This document shows positions 11,657-16,375 of a stretch of DNA of 29,996 nucleotides, piece after piece. The position numbers and the translations under genes were made by a program. Under the pieces are notes generated by a model. The model was given only the letters and a program-made list of their open reading frames with translations. It was not told the DNA's origin and ran no database searches. Source of the DNA: a virus; the IMG/VR virus record IMGVR_UViG_3300043410_000435, positions 1 through 29,996 of that record; one strand, written 5' to 3'. Numbering within the stretch: position 1 is the first letter of the stretch; the number at the start of each line of letters is the position of its first letter.

Positions 11657-12322
11657 TTAAATTGTTTTTAGTGCTTTGTCAAAAGCAGCGTAGGTCATTG
11701 GACCTGGCTCTCCATCAACTACACCAGCATACCCAAACTTAGCCTTAAGCCATTTCTGAGCTGCTGTCCATGTCTTTGGACCTGGGATACCATCAATAGC
11801 ACCAGTGTATCCATAACTAGCCTTAAGCATTGTCTGGATCTTTTTCCACTTGTCTATGCTAACAGCAGGAGCTTTTGGAGCTAGTGTTGCACCTGAGCCA
11901 CCACCAAACGAACAGTGCCAAGACTCTGAAGGAATATCAAAAGTAAATCCATGTTTGTTAAAAATAGAATTTACAGTTGCGTTATCCCTTCCAGGACTAA
12001 CATCTGCTGCAAGCCCCCATCCGTGAACTGATCCACCTGGATAGGCTGCGGTTGGGGTTTCCCCTCTTTGCATTCTTCCATATTGAAACCACTGCGATGA
12101 TTTACCACTAGCAGTCTGTGATTCATTACGGACCTTTGCATCCCCTGGAACACCCAAAGGACGGTAGCCCTCGTTAATGTGAATTTTGATACCCTTTGCA
12201 CGGACCTCTGCAAGTGCTGCTGCCATGGATTTAGCTGCCTTGGCTTCAAATAGGTGTCCTTCGACATTTCCCATTGCAGAAGCAGGTATCTGACCGTTCT
12301 TGTGTCCTCCCCAAGCACCCAT
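11657..12322 (-). CDS. Lysin: M15 peptidase with two PG-binding repeats
   Basis: A 221-residue endolysin. Residues 1-145 are an M15/VanY-type metallopeptidase: SVHGWGLAADVS supplies zinc ligands His100 and Asp107, and SWHCSF supplies His136. Two tandem peptidoglycan-binding-like repeats follow (about 155-188 and 189-221), each ending with an IDG/VDG...PGP-T pattern. It should cut peptide cross-links in the host wall. No signal peptide is seen, so export needs a holin. The start is coupled (TAATG) to a 17-codon ORF that ends on its ATG, and GGAGGTG lies just upstream. Confidence 0.9.
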   Translation of the reverse strand: MGAWGGHKNGQIPASAMGNVEGHLFEAKAAKSMAAALAEVRAKGIKIHINEGYRPLGVPGDAKVRNESQTASGKSSQWFQYGRMQRGETPTAAYPGGSVHGWGLAADVSPGRDNATVNSIFNKHGFTFDIPSESWHCSFGGGSGATLAPKAPAVSIDKWKKIQTMLKASYGYTGAIDGIPGPKTWTAAQKWLKAKFGYAGVVDGEPGPMTYAAFDKALKTI

Positions 12323-12375
12323 TATCCGAGCACCTCCGAGAACATGTTTGTTACTGTAGAAAGATAGTTTGTCAT
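12322..12375 (-). CDS. 17-codon leader ORF of M15 lysin
   Basis: The ORF encodes MTNYLSTVTNMFSEVLG and stops as TAATG on the lysin start codon. It has its own strong ribosome-binding site (AAGGGAGAGG) and lies about 15 bases after the predicted start of transcription. The lysin Shine-Dalgarno sequence (GGAGG) sits inside it, so ribosomes translating the leader would deliver initiation to the lysin. A regulatory leader or a tiny peptide are both possible. Confidence 0.5.
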   Translation of the reverse strand: MTNYLSTVTNMFSEVLG

Positions 12376-12395
12376 ATTACCTCTCCCTTCAATTG

Positions 12396-12424
12396 ATTCT
12401 ATCAGAGATTGGACTATTTGTCAA
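12396..12424 (-). promoter_or_regulatory. Lysin promoter
   Basis: On the minus strand: TTGACA (12419-12424), a 17-base spacer, TAGAAT (12396-12401). The start near 12389 precedes the leader ORF and the M15 lysin gene. Confidence 0.85.
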
Positions 12425-12425
12425 A

Positions 12426-12602
12426 TTACTTATCTTTGCTGTAAAATCCTGAACCATTAAAAGTAACAGCACCAAGATTAAATACCTTATTCATCCTGTT
12501 GCCACAAGTCTTGCAAAGGTGTACTGGTTCTGGATCTGATATCGATCTTACTTCTGAGAGTGACACATCGCATTCACGACATGCATATTCATATGTTGGC
12601 AT
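12426..12602 (-). CDS. FmdB-type zinc ribbon protein
   Basis: A 58-residue protein with the FmdB family form: MPTYEYACRECDVSLSEVRS, then HLCKTCGNRMNKVF, then VTFNGSGFYSKDK. CxxC (Cys8/Cys11) and CxxC (Cys30/Cys33) form a zinc ribbon, and the GSGFYS(K/T)D ending is diagnostic. FmdB proteins are putative regulators found across actinobacteria and many phages. AAGGA precedes the ATG. It sits between the two lysin genes and may regulate late expression, which is inference. Confidence 0.85.
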   Translation of the reverse strand: MPTYEYACRECDVSLSEVRSISDPEPVHLCKTCGNRMNKVFNLGAVTFNGSGFYSKDK

Positions 12603-12619
12603 AGTTTCCTTAAACTAGA

Positions 12620-12648
12620 AATGGTCCCCCAGAATTTGAGGGACCATT
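12620..12648 (-). terminator. Intrinsic terminator after M23 lysin
   Basis: AATGGTCCC (12620-12628) and GGGACCATT (12640-12648) form a 9-bp stem. On the minus strand TTTCTAGTTT follows. A TATAAT at 12651-12656 lies just before the stem, so transcripts starting there would begin inside the first arm and escape termination. Confidence 0.8.
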
Positions 12649-12650
12649 CT

Positions 12651-12679
12651 ATTATAGCGTATCAACCTAGTTTTGACCA
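12651..12679 (-). promoter_or_regulatory. Putative fmdB promoter overlapping terminator
   Basis: On the minus strand: TGGTCA (12674-12679, 4 of 6 matches), a 17-base spacer, TATAAT (12651-12656). The predicted start near 12644 falls in the first arm of the terminator stem. Confidence 0.5.
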
Positions 12680-13495
12680 GGTTTTTGGACCAACAATTCC
12701 GTCAGCTGTTAGACCGTGCTTCTTTTGAAGAGCCTTTACAGCCTTGTCCGTTGTTGGACCAAATGCTCCATCTACTGCTAGACCAAGCTTCTTTTGGATG
12801 TACTTGACAGCTTCACCCTTTGAACCCTTCTTGATATACTTACCAGGATAAGCCATCTTAGTAGTTTCTGGCTTTGCAACCTCTACCGAGTCAACAACTT
12901 TTGCTTCTTCTGGTACATCAACTGTAGGTACATCTGGTAGTGAGTGAGTAGGTGCTACAGTTACTGGAGCATCTTCTGGAGTTGCTTTTGGAGCTGCAGC
13001 AGCTGCCTTCTCAAACTCAATAACAGAAGCAATGAACTTCATTGGGTCGTAGAAACCCTTACCTGTGTTAAATCCAGCAAGTGGCTGTGACTTTAAGTGA
13101 CCTGCCCAGATTTCCCAGTGAAGGTGCTTACCAGTTGCGAAACCAGTGTCACCCATCTTACCAACGATTGTTCCAGCTTCGATCTTCTGACCAACCTTAA
13201 CCTTAATTGAACCAGCAACCATGTGGAAGTATGTCCATGTGATCTTCTTGCCCATTACGGTTGACTGAACTACAACCTTGTTACCTGCACCATTTGGATC
13301 AGTACTGGTTGATACTGCAACTACCTTGCCATCAAAACAGGCTTCAAGGTATGTGGTTGCTCCACCCTGCCAAATGTCTACACCGTTGTGGTGCTTCTTT
13401 ACTTTCTTAATTGGGTGCATTCTCCAACCAAAAGGCGAAGTAACCTTCCAAGCCTTGCCTGGTTTCCCATCTACTGGGTATTGTGATTTTGCCAT
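12662..13495 (-). CDS. Lysin: M23 endopeptidase with PG-binding domain
   Basis: A 277-residue protein. Residues about 15-155 form an M23/LytM metallopeptidase: HHNGVDI supplies His36 and Asp40, and GKHLHWEIW supplies the HxH motif. A Pro/Val/Glu-rich linker follows (about 165-215), then one PG_binding_1 domain (KKGSKGEAVKYIQKKLGL to GIVGPKTWSKLG). It should cut peptide bridges of host peptidoglycan. It has no signal peptide. It could act from within with a holin, or be virion-borne. AAGGAGA lies 10 bases before the ATG. Confidence 0.92.
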   Translation of the reverse strand: MAKSQYPVDGKPGKAWKVTSPFGWRMHPIKKVKKHHNGVDIWQGGATTYLEACFDGKVVAVSTSTDPNGAGNKVVVQSTVMGKKITWTYFHMVAGSIKVKVGQKIEAGTIVGKMGDTGFATGKHLHWEIWAGHLKSQPLAGFNTGKGFYDPMKFIASVIEFEKAAAAAPKATPEDAPVTVAPTHSLPDVPTVDVPEEAKVVDSVEVAKPETTKMAYPGKYIKKGSKGEAVKYIQKKLGLAVDGAFGPTTDKAVKALQKKHGLTADGIVGPKTWSKLG

Positions 13496-13518
13496 TATGC
13501 ATCATCTCCTTCAGTATA

Positions 13519-13524
13519 ATTATA
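13519..13524 (-). promoter_or_regulatory. Possible -10 element before M23 lysin
   Basis: TATAAT preceded by TG on the minus strand, 23 bases before the lysin ATG, with a weak -35. It lies between the tRNA array and the lysin gene. Confidence 0.45.
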
Positions 13525-13557
13525 CACGATAAAAATACCTGATCAGAATACATTTTG

Positions 13558-13628
13558 CTCTCCCCCCTGGATTCGAACCAAGAATGTCTGAGTCAAAGTC
13601 AGAAGTGTTGCCGTTACACTAAGGGAGA
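13558..13628 (-). tRNA. tRNA-Gln (TTG)
   Basis: Acceptor TCTCCCT/GGGGAGA, anticodon stem TCTGA/TCAGA with loop CTTTGAC (anticodon TTG), T arm TTCGAAT, discriminator G. It is the last tRNA of the large array. CCA is not encoded. Confidence 0.92.
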
Positions 13629-13632
13629 TTGG

Positions 13633-13703
13633 CTTCCTCGTCTGGATTCGAACCAAAACCAACAGATTCAGAGTCTGTGATGCTACCGTTACATTACAAG
13701 GAA
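13633..13703 (-). tRNA. tRNA-Gln (CTG)
   Basis: Acceptor TTCCTTG/CGAGGAA, anticodon stem ACAGA/TCTGT with loop CTCTGAA (anticodon CTG), discriminator G followed by an encoded CCA (13630-13632). Confidence 0.93.
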
Positions 13704-13707
13704 TTGG

Positions 13708-13781
13708 TACACCTGGCTGGACTTGAACCAGCGACCTCATTCTTATCAGGAATGTATTCTAACCAACTGAAATACAGGTGC
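13708..13781 (-). tRNA. tRNA-Ile (GAT)
   Basis: Acceptor GCACCTG/CAGGTGT with a G1-U72 wobble, anticodon stem CATTC/GAATG with loop CTGATAA (anticodon GAT), T loop TTCAAGT, discriminator A and encoded CCA. Confidence 0.92.
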
Positions 13782-13785
13782 TTGG

Positions 13786-13856
13786 TGGACCTACATGGTA
13801 TCGAACCATGTTCCTCTGGGTAAGAGCCAGATGCATCACCTTAATGCTTTAGATCC
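13786..13856 (-). tRNA. tRNA-Lys (CTT)
   Basis: Acceptor GGATCTA/TAGGTCC, D stem GCAT/ATGC, anticodon stem TCTGG/CCAGA with loop CTCTTAC (anticodon CTT), T loop TTCGATA, encoded CCA. Position 8 is A instead of the usual U. Confidence 0.9.
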
Positions 13857-13860
13857 ATCG

Positions 13861-13934
13861 TCCCCTCACTTGGATTCGAACCAAGGACTCACGAGTTAAA
13901 AGCTCGTTACTCTGACCAGCTGAGTTATAAGGGG
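13861..13934 (-). tRNA. tRNA-Lys (TTT)
   Basis: Acceptor CCCCTTA/TGAGGGG, D stem ACTC/GAGT, anticodon stem ACGAG/CTCGT with loop CTTTTAA (anticodon TTT), T loop TTCGAAT, discriminator A, no CCA. Confidence 0.94.
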
Positions 13935-13959
13935 ATAATTATTTATTTAATTATATTTG

Positions 13960-14044
13960 CGGAAATAGCAGGATTCGAACCTACGGTAGATTACTCTACG
14001 ACGGTTTAGCAAACCGTTGCCTTAAGCCTCTCAGCCATATTTCC
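13960..14044 (-). tRNA. tRNA-Ser (GCT)
   Basis: A class II tRNA with acceptor GGAAATA/TATTTCC, anticodon stem ACGGT/ACCGT with loop TTGCTAA (anticodon GCT), a long variable stem (GTAGA/TCTAC), T loop TTCGAAT and discriminator G. Confidence 0.93.
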
Positions 14045-14048
14045 ATCG

Positions 14049-14121
14049 TACTCGTGGTGAGATTTGAACTCACACTGTCTAGTTCCTAAGACTAGTGCCT
14101 CTGCCGTTGGGCTACACGAGC
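14049..14121 (-). tRNA. tRNA with Leu anticodon (TAG), class I form
   Basis: Acceptor GCTCGTG/CACGAGT (G1-U72 wobble), anticodon stem CTAGT/ACTAG with loop CTTAGGA (anticodon TAG, G37), T loop TTCAAAT. It is only 73 bases with a 5-base variable loop, whereas bacterial tRNA-Leu normally has a long variable arm. By anticodon it reads CUA. Confidence 0.85.
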
Positions 14122-14125
14122 TTGG

Positions 14126-14210
14126 CGGAAGGTGGGGGAGTCGAACCCCCAAGGCTTTTACACTCAACTGTTTTCAAAACAGGCTCCATCGCCAATTGGA
14201 TTGACCTTCC
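14126..14210 (-). tRNA. tRNA-Ser (TGA)
   Basis: A class II tRNA: acceptor GGAAGGT/ACCTTCC, anticodon loop TTTGAAA (anticodon TGA), a long variable arm, T arm GGGGG TTCGACT CCCCC, discriminator G and encoded CCA. Confidence 0.93.
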
Positions 14211-14211
14211 G

Positions 14212-14283
14212 TACCGATAAAAGGATTCGAACCTTTAACCTCTTGCTTCGTAGGCAAGCACTCTTCCGTTGAGTTATATCGGT
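14212..14283 (-). tRNA. tRNA-Arg (ACG)
   Basis: Acceptor ACCGATA/TATCGGT, D stem ACTC/GAGT, anticodon stem CTTGC/GCAAG with loop CTACGAA (anticodon ACG), T loop TTCGAAT. It begins one base from the end of tRNA-Ser. A34 normally needs TadA deamination to inosine. Confidence 0.94.
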
Positions 14284-14287
14284 CTGG

Positions 14288-14362
14288 TCCAGATAGGAGG
14301 ATTCGAACCTCCGACCCCTCGGTCCCAAACCGAGTGCTCTAGCCAAACTGAGCTATATCTAG
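14288..14362 (-). tRNA. tRNA-Pro (TGG)
   Basis: Acceptor CTAGATA/TATCTGG, D stem GCTC/GAGC, anticodon stem CTCGG/CCGAG with loop TTTGGGA (anticodon TGG), T loop TTCGAAT, discriminator A and encoded CCA. Confidence 0.94.
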
Positions 14363-14366
14363 ACAG

Positions 14367-14439
14367 TGGATCTTGGGAGATTTGAACTCCCGACTTTCTG
14401 CTTGCAAAGCAGACACTCTACCAACTGAGTTAAAGACCC
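14367..14439 (-). tRNA. tRNA-Ala (TGC)
   Basis: Acceptor GGGTCTT/AAGATCC including the G3-U70 identity wobble, anticodon stem TCTGC/GCAGA with loop TTTGCAA (anticodon TGC), T loop TTCAAAT, discriminator A, no CCA. Confidence 0.95.
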
Positions 14440-14442
14440 TGG

Positions 14443-14513
14443 GGTGAACAGAGGGAGTTGAACCCTCAACTCATGGACCACAACCATGTGTTTTGCCATT
14501 AAACTATGCCCAC
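14443..14513 (-). tRNA. tRNA-His (GTG)
   Basis: Acceptor GTGGGCA/TGTTCAC, anticodon stem CATGG/CCATG with loop TTGTGGT (anticodon GTG), discriminator C73 and encoded CCA. The base before position 1 is T, so the usual encoded G-1 of tRNA-His is missing. Confidence 0.92.
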
Positions 14514-14515
14514 AG

Positions 14516-14594
14516 TCCCTGTTGTAAGAATCGAACTTACCATGCAATTGCGACGGTTTTACAGACCGCTTCTCCACCTTGGAGAATAACAGGG
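14516..14594 (-). tRNA. tRNA-Tyr (GTA)
   Basis: A class II tRNA with acceptor CCCTGTT/AACAGGG, D stem TCTCC/GGAGA, anticodon stem GCGGT/ACCGT with loop CTGTAAA (anticodon GTA), a 12-base variable arm and T loop TTCGATT. Confidence 0.93.
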
Positions 14595-14598
14595 TTGG

Positions 14599-14673
14599 TT
14601 GCGGAGGTGGGATTCGAACCCACGACCTTGAGCTTATGAGGCTCCTGAGCTGACCTAGCTGCTCCACTCCGCA
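14599..14673 (-). tRNA. tRNA-Met (CAT), initiator-like
   Basis: Acceptor TGCGGAG/CTCCGCA, D arm GAGC...GCTC with A11-U24 as in bacterial initiator tRNAs, loop CTCATAA (anticodon CAT), encoded CCA. The first pair is U1-A72 instead of the usual C1xA72 mismatch, and the three G-C pairs of initiator anticodon stems are not complete (GGAGC/GCTCA). It could be an initiator, an elongator Met, or Ile2. Confidence 0.88.
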
Positions 14674-14704
14674 ATGCTTTATGTTTCACTATTTAATTAT
14701 CAAG

Positions 14705-14777
14705 TCCTACCAACTGGAATCGAACCAGTAACCTTCTGTGCTTCAAACAGACGCTCTCCCAATTGAGCTATAGCAGG
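14705..14777 (-). tRNA. tRNA-Phe (GAA)
   Basis: Acceptor CCTGCTA/TGGTAGG, D stem GCTC/GAGC, anticodon stem TCTGT/ACAGA with loop TTGAAGC (anticodon GAA), T loop TTCGATT, discriminator A. The loop has C at position 38. Confidence 0.92.
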
Positions 14778-14780
14778 TGG

Positions 14781-14851
14781 CAAAGTATGTAGGAATCGAA
14801 CCCACGCCAAGACGGTTGGAAGGTCTTGTGCTACCACTACACCAATACAAT
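14781..14851 (-). tRNA. tRNA-Trp (CCA), irregular stems
   Basis: D stem GTGT/GCAC, T arm GTGGG TTCGATT CCTAC, discriminator G and encoded CCA. Standard spacing gives loop TTCCAAC (anticodon CCA, Trp) with a C-C mismatch closing the anticodon stem. The acceptor ATTGTAT/ATACTTT has two U-U mismatches at pairs 2 and 3. Gly (TCC) is a less likely reading, and a regular tRNA-Gly (TCC) exists at 15746. It may be partly decayed. Confidence 0.7.
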
Positions 14852-15018
14852 ATGATTGTTAGGAATTCACTAGATTTGTGTGATTTGGGATGTTGTTAAA
14901 TTATGGAATTAAGCTGGGATTAAATCGACCACGCACGATAAATAGGGGCGTGTGACAGCTGACTAAATCGCTGCTTCATAACGCCTCCTTGATGTTTCAT
15001 CGTGAATTCCATAACTAT
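14852..15018 (-). promoter_or_regulatory. Leader between tRNA sub-arrays
   Basis: The stretch from the promoter at 15019-15047 to tRNA-Trp has no tRNA. It holds a 30-codon ORF (14920-15012) and about 70 bases after it (14852-14919) in which I see no gene. It is the transcribed leader of the 16-tRNA array. Confidence 0.55.
14920..15012 (-). CDS. 30-codon ORF heading the tRNA array
   Basis: The ORF reads MEFTMKHQGGVMKQRFSQLS then HAPIYRAWSI. The first ATG is exactly 6 bases after the TACAAT -10 element, so it could be translated leaderless. An internal ATG (14979, MKQRFSQL) has a perfect AAGGAGG 4 bases upstream, so a 19-residue version is also possible. It lies between promoter and first tRNA. 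It may be a leader peptide or a ribosome-loading site that protects the tRNA precursor; it may also be a coincidence. Confidence 0.45.
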   Translation of the reverse strand: MEFTMKHQGGVMKQRFSQLSHAPIYRAWSI

Positions 15019-15047
15019 ATTGTAGCATACATTTTATGCTTGTGCAA
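15019..15047 (-). promoter_or_regulatory. Promoter of the 16-tRNA array
   Basis: On the minus strand: TTGCAC (15042-15047), a 17-base spacer, TACAAT (15019-15024), with the predicted start near the ATG at 15012. It follows tRNA-Glu directly and should drive tRNA-Trp through tRNA-Gln. Confidence 0.75.
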
Positions 15048-15062
15048 GTATTTCTTGCATCG

Positions 15063-15134
15063 TACCCCCAAGGAGAATTGAACTCCTGTTGCCAGATTGA
15101 AAATCTGGAGTCTTGACCACTAGACGATGGGGGC
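15063..15134 (-). tRNA. tRNA-Glu (TTC)
   Basis: Acceptor GCCCCCA/TGGGGGT (G1-U72 wobble), D stem GTC/GAC, anticodon stem CCAGA/TCTGG with loop TTTTCAA (anticodon TTC), T loop TTCAATT, discriminator A. It is the last tRNA of the upstream sub-array. Confidence 0.93.
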
Positions 15135-15352
15135 AAGTGTGGACCAGAGTTAGCGACCTCTGCCCACCGCCAATAAGCACAGTATTGATACTGTCTCTAC
15201 AAAGGTTCATAGAGCCAACGCCCAGGTTCCTAACGCTGCTTCGGGTCTAGCGGATAGTTTTGCGTTGACCATTGATCTACAATATCTTTAACTATCAAAC
15301 GAATAGACGTTTACGAAGGTCTATCAGCCTCCTAGGAGTGCGACTCCTATTG
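15135..15352 (-). ncRNA. Hairpin-rich tRNA spacer S1 (candidate structured RNA)
   Basis: 218 bases between tRNA-Thr and tRNA-Glu contain no convincing gene but a dense series of perfect stems: CAGAG/CTCTG (15145-15162), ACAGTA/TACTGT (15179-15194), CAACGC/GCGTTG (15216-15267), GATAGTT/AACTATC (15253-15296), ATAGAC/GTCTAT (15303-15324) and TAGGAGT/ACTCCTA (15333-15349). The third and fourth stems interleave, as in an H-type pseudoknot. It must be transcribed with the flanking tRNAs. I know no RNA family that matches. Confidence 0.45.
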
Positions 15353-15424
<72 letters not shown>

Positions 15425-15479
15425 ATTGGTTACATCATCGGCGTTTCCAGATAATAGGAAGGTCAACGGTGTAACACTG
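15425..15479 (-). ncRNA. tRNA spacer S2 with hairpin
   Basis: 55 bases between tRNA-Asp and tRNA-Thr. GTTACA pairs with TGTAAC across the spacer, and TTCC with GGAA inside it, giving a stem with an internal loop. No gene is seen. Confidence 0.35.
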
Positions 15480-15552
15480 CGTCCCCGATGGGATTTGAAC
15501 CCACGATCCCCTGGCTGACAACCAGGTGCTTTAACCACTAAGCCACGGAGAC
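15480..15552 (-). tRNA. tRNA-Asp (GTC)
   Basis: Acceptor GTCTCCG/CGGGGAC, D stem GCTT/AAGC, anticodon stem CCTGG/CCAGG with loop TTGTCAG (anticodon GTC), T loop TTCAAAT, discriminator G. Confidence 0.94.
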
Positions 15553-15745
15553 TTGTTGTGATGCGTAGATAACCAATCTACCATCACCGACTCTATACTT
15601 TTTACACACCCACGAGTAGTGGCACTGTTGTGAGTCTCCTACCCACTATGGGCTTTTGTCTGCCCCTAATCTTTTCTACGGATTCATAGCATTCCGTCTA
15701 GTGAGTCGCACTAGCACCTGTTCTGAGAGTAGTTAATTCTCATTG
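15553..15745 (-). ncRNA. Hairpin-rich tRNA spacer S3 (candidate structured RNA)
   Basis: 193 bases between tRNA-Gly and tRNA-Asp with no credible ORF. Stems in order: GTGATG-GTAGAT/ATCTAC-CATCAC (15558-15587, 12 bp with one bulged C), CCAC/GTGG (15610-15622), CCCA/TGGG (15642-15652) or the competing GGGC/GCCC (15650-15665), ACGGA/TCCGT (15678-15697), CTAGTG/CACTAG (15698-15714) and TGAGA/TCTCA (15724-15742). The near-continuous run of hairpins suggests a folded RNA. Confidence 0.45.
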
Positions 15746-15816
15746 AGCGAATAGGGAGAATCGAACTCCCATAATCTGCTTGGAAGGCAGAAGTTTTACC
15801 ACTAAACTATATTCGC
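15746..15816 (-). tRNA. tRNA-Gly (TCC)
   Basis: Acceptor GCGAATA/TATTCGC, D arm GTTTAGTGGTAAAAC, anticodon stem TCTGC/GCAGA with loop CTTCCAA (anticodon TCC), T arm GGGAG TTCGATT CTCCC, discriminator T. Confidence 0.95.
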
Positions 15817-16006
15817 AAATGTGAGTAGGTGGAATGCTTTTTACCACCAGTGCCTAGTCAATTCGGTTCTCAGTAGATCCGCTTTGAGCACACCTGACGT
15901 TTGTCCGCTAAGACGATACGCTAATATCCGCCAGTGCCTTATCCTCCCCATTTGACTTTGAGGATTATTCAGCCATACTCCAGAGCAACCGTCGCCACTC
16001 TGTTTG
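15817..16006 (-). ncRNA. tRNA spacer S4 with hairpins and a repeat
   Basis: 190 bases between tRNA-Asn and tRNA-Gly. Stems are GGTGG/CCACC (15828-15848), ATCCTC/GAGGAT (15941-15965) and CAGAG/CTCTG (15981-16002); the last resembles the stem at 15145-15162 in S1. A 12-base direct repeat (CC(A/G)CCAGTGCCT) occurs at 15844 and 15928. A 36-codon ORF (15841-15951) lacks a ribosome-binding site and is probably chance. Confidence 0.4.
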
Positions 16007-16078
16007 CTGACCATCTAGGATTCGAACCTAGAACCAACTCCTTAACAGGGAGACGCTCTGCCGTTGAGCTAATGGTCA
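16007..16078 (-). tRNA. tRNA-Asn (GTT)
   Basis: Acceptor TGACCAT/ATGGTCA, D stem GCTC/GAGC, anticodon stem TCTCC/GGAGT with loop CTGTTAA (anticodon GTT), T arm CTAGG TTCGAAT CCTAG, discriminator G. It is the first tRNA of the whole array. Confidence 0.94.
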
Positions 16079-16091
16079 TTGTGTAATATCT

Positions 16092-16120
16092 ATTATACAC
16101 AACTTCTATTTATTTGTCAA
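16092..16120 (-). promoter_or_regulatory. Consensus promoter of upstream tRNA sub-array
   Basis: On the minus strand: TTGACA (16115-16120), a 17-base spacer, TATAAT (16092-16097), all exact. The start near 16085 is only a few bases before tRNA-Asn. Confidence 0.92.
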
Positions 16121-16124
16121 GCAT

Positions 16125-16325
16125 TTAAACGAGCCATTTTACTACTGGGCAACATGGGTCTCCGCCTTCTTCCCATTCCTGCTCTTCTTCAGCAGTCATG
16201 TATGGATCACCGTCGTGTGTCATACAGAAACCTTCTGTAATCCAACCCTTTTCAATACCCTTGTATAGCCATTCAATAGCCTCAGTTGACTCCTCAATAG
16301 AGAAGTCTTTGTGTTCTATCGTCAT
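16125..16325 (-). CDS. Small acidic protein, 66 aa
   Basis: A 66-residue, very acidic protein starting MTIEHKDFSIEESTEAIEWL, with MTHDGDPYMTAEEEQEWEEG and a final Cys pair (DPCCPVVKWLV). The charge pattern would suit a DNA mimic or an inhibitor of a nucleic-acid-binding protein, but there is no direct evidence. It has a private perfect promoter and GGAAGGG 8 bases before the ATG. That Shine-Dalgarno sequence is also one arm of a terminator-like stem (16333-16375), so only transcripts from its own promoter should be translated. Confidence 0.8.
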   Translation of the reverse strand: MTIEHKDFSIEESTEAIEWLYKGIEKGWITEGFCMTHDGDPYMTAEEEQEWEEGGDPCCPVVKWLV

Positions 16326-16332
16326 AACAAAA

Positions 16333-16375
16333 ACCCTTCCTAGGTTATGTATCTATTATACAGCCTAGAAAGGGT
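16333..16375 (-). terminator. Terminator with promoter inside its loop
   Basis: Arms 16364-16375 and 16333-16344 form a 12-bp stem (one G-U pair) with a 19-base loop, followed on the minus strand by TTTTTGTT. The -10 element of the next promoter lies in the loop and the first arm lies in its spacer. RNA read through from 16393 can fold it; RNA started at the inner promoter cannot. Confidence 0.75.

Noticed and set aside
13543-14667. Long minus-strand ORFs through the tRNA array (13543-13740, 14164-14346, 14359-14667) and the GT4 frame extension to 5185
   Set aside because: They read through complete tRNA genes, have repetitive translations of T arms (VRIQ/RFESS-like), and lack start signals.
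15207-15272. A 21-codon minus-strand ORF ending ALAL inside spacer S1, reminiscent of a tmRNA tag
   Set aside because: A tmRNA would need its own split acceptor and T arm. Both flanking tRNAs are complete and no tRNA-like ends enclose this ORF; it has no ribosome-binding site and lies within the predicted stems.
15841-15951. A 36-codon minus-strand ORF in spacer S4
   Set aside because: No Shine-Dalgarno or -10 element precedes it, its codons are unlike the neighbours, and it coincides with hairpins and a direct repeat.
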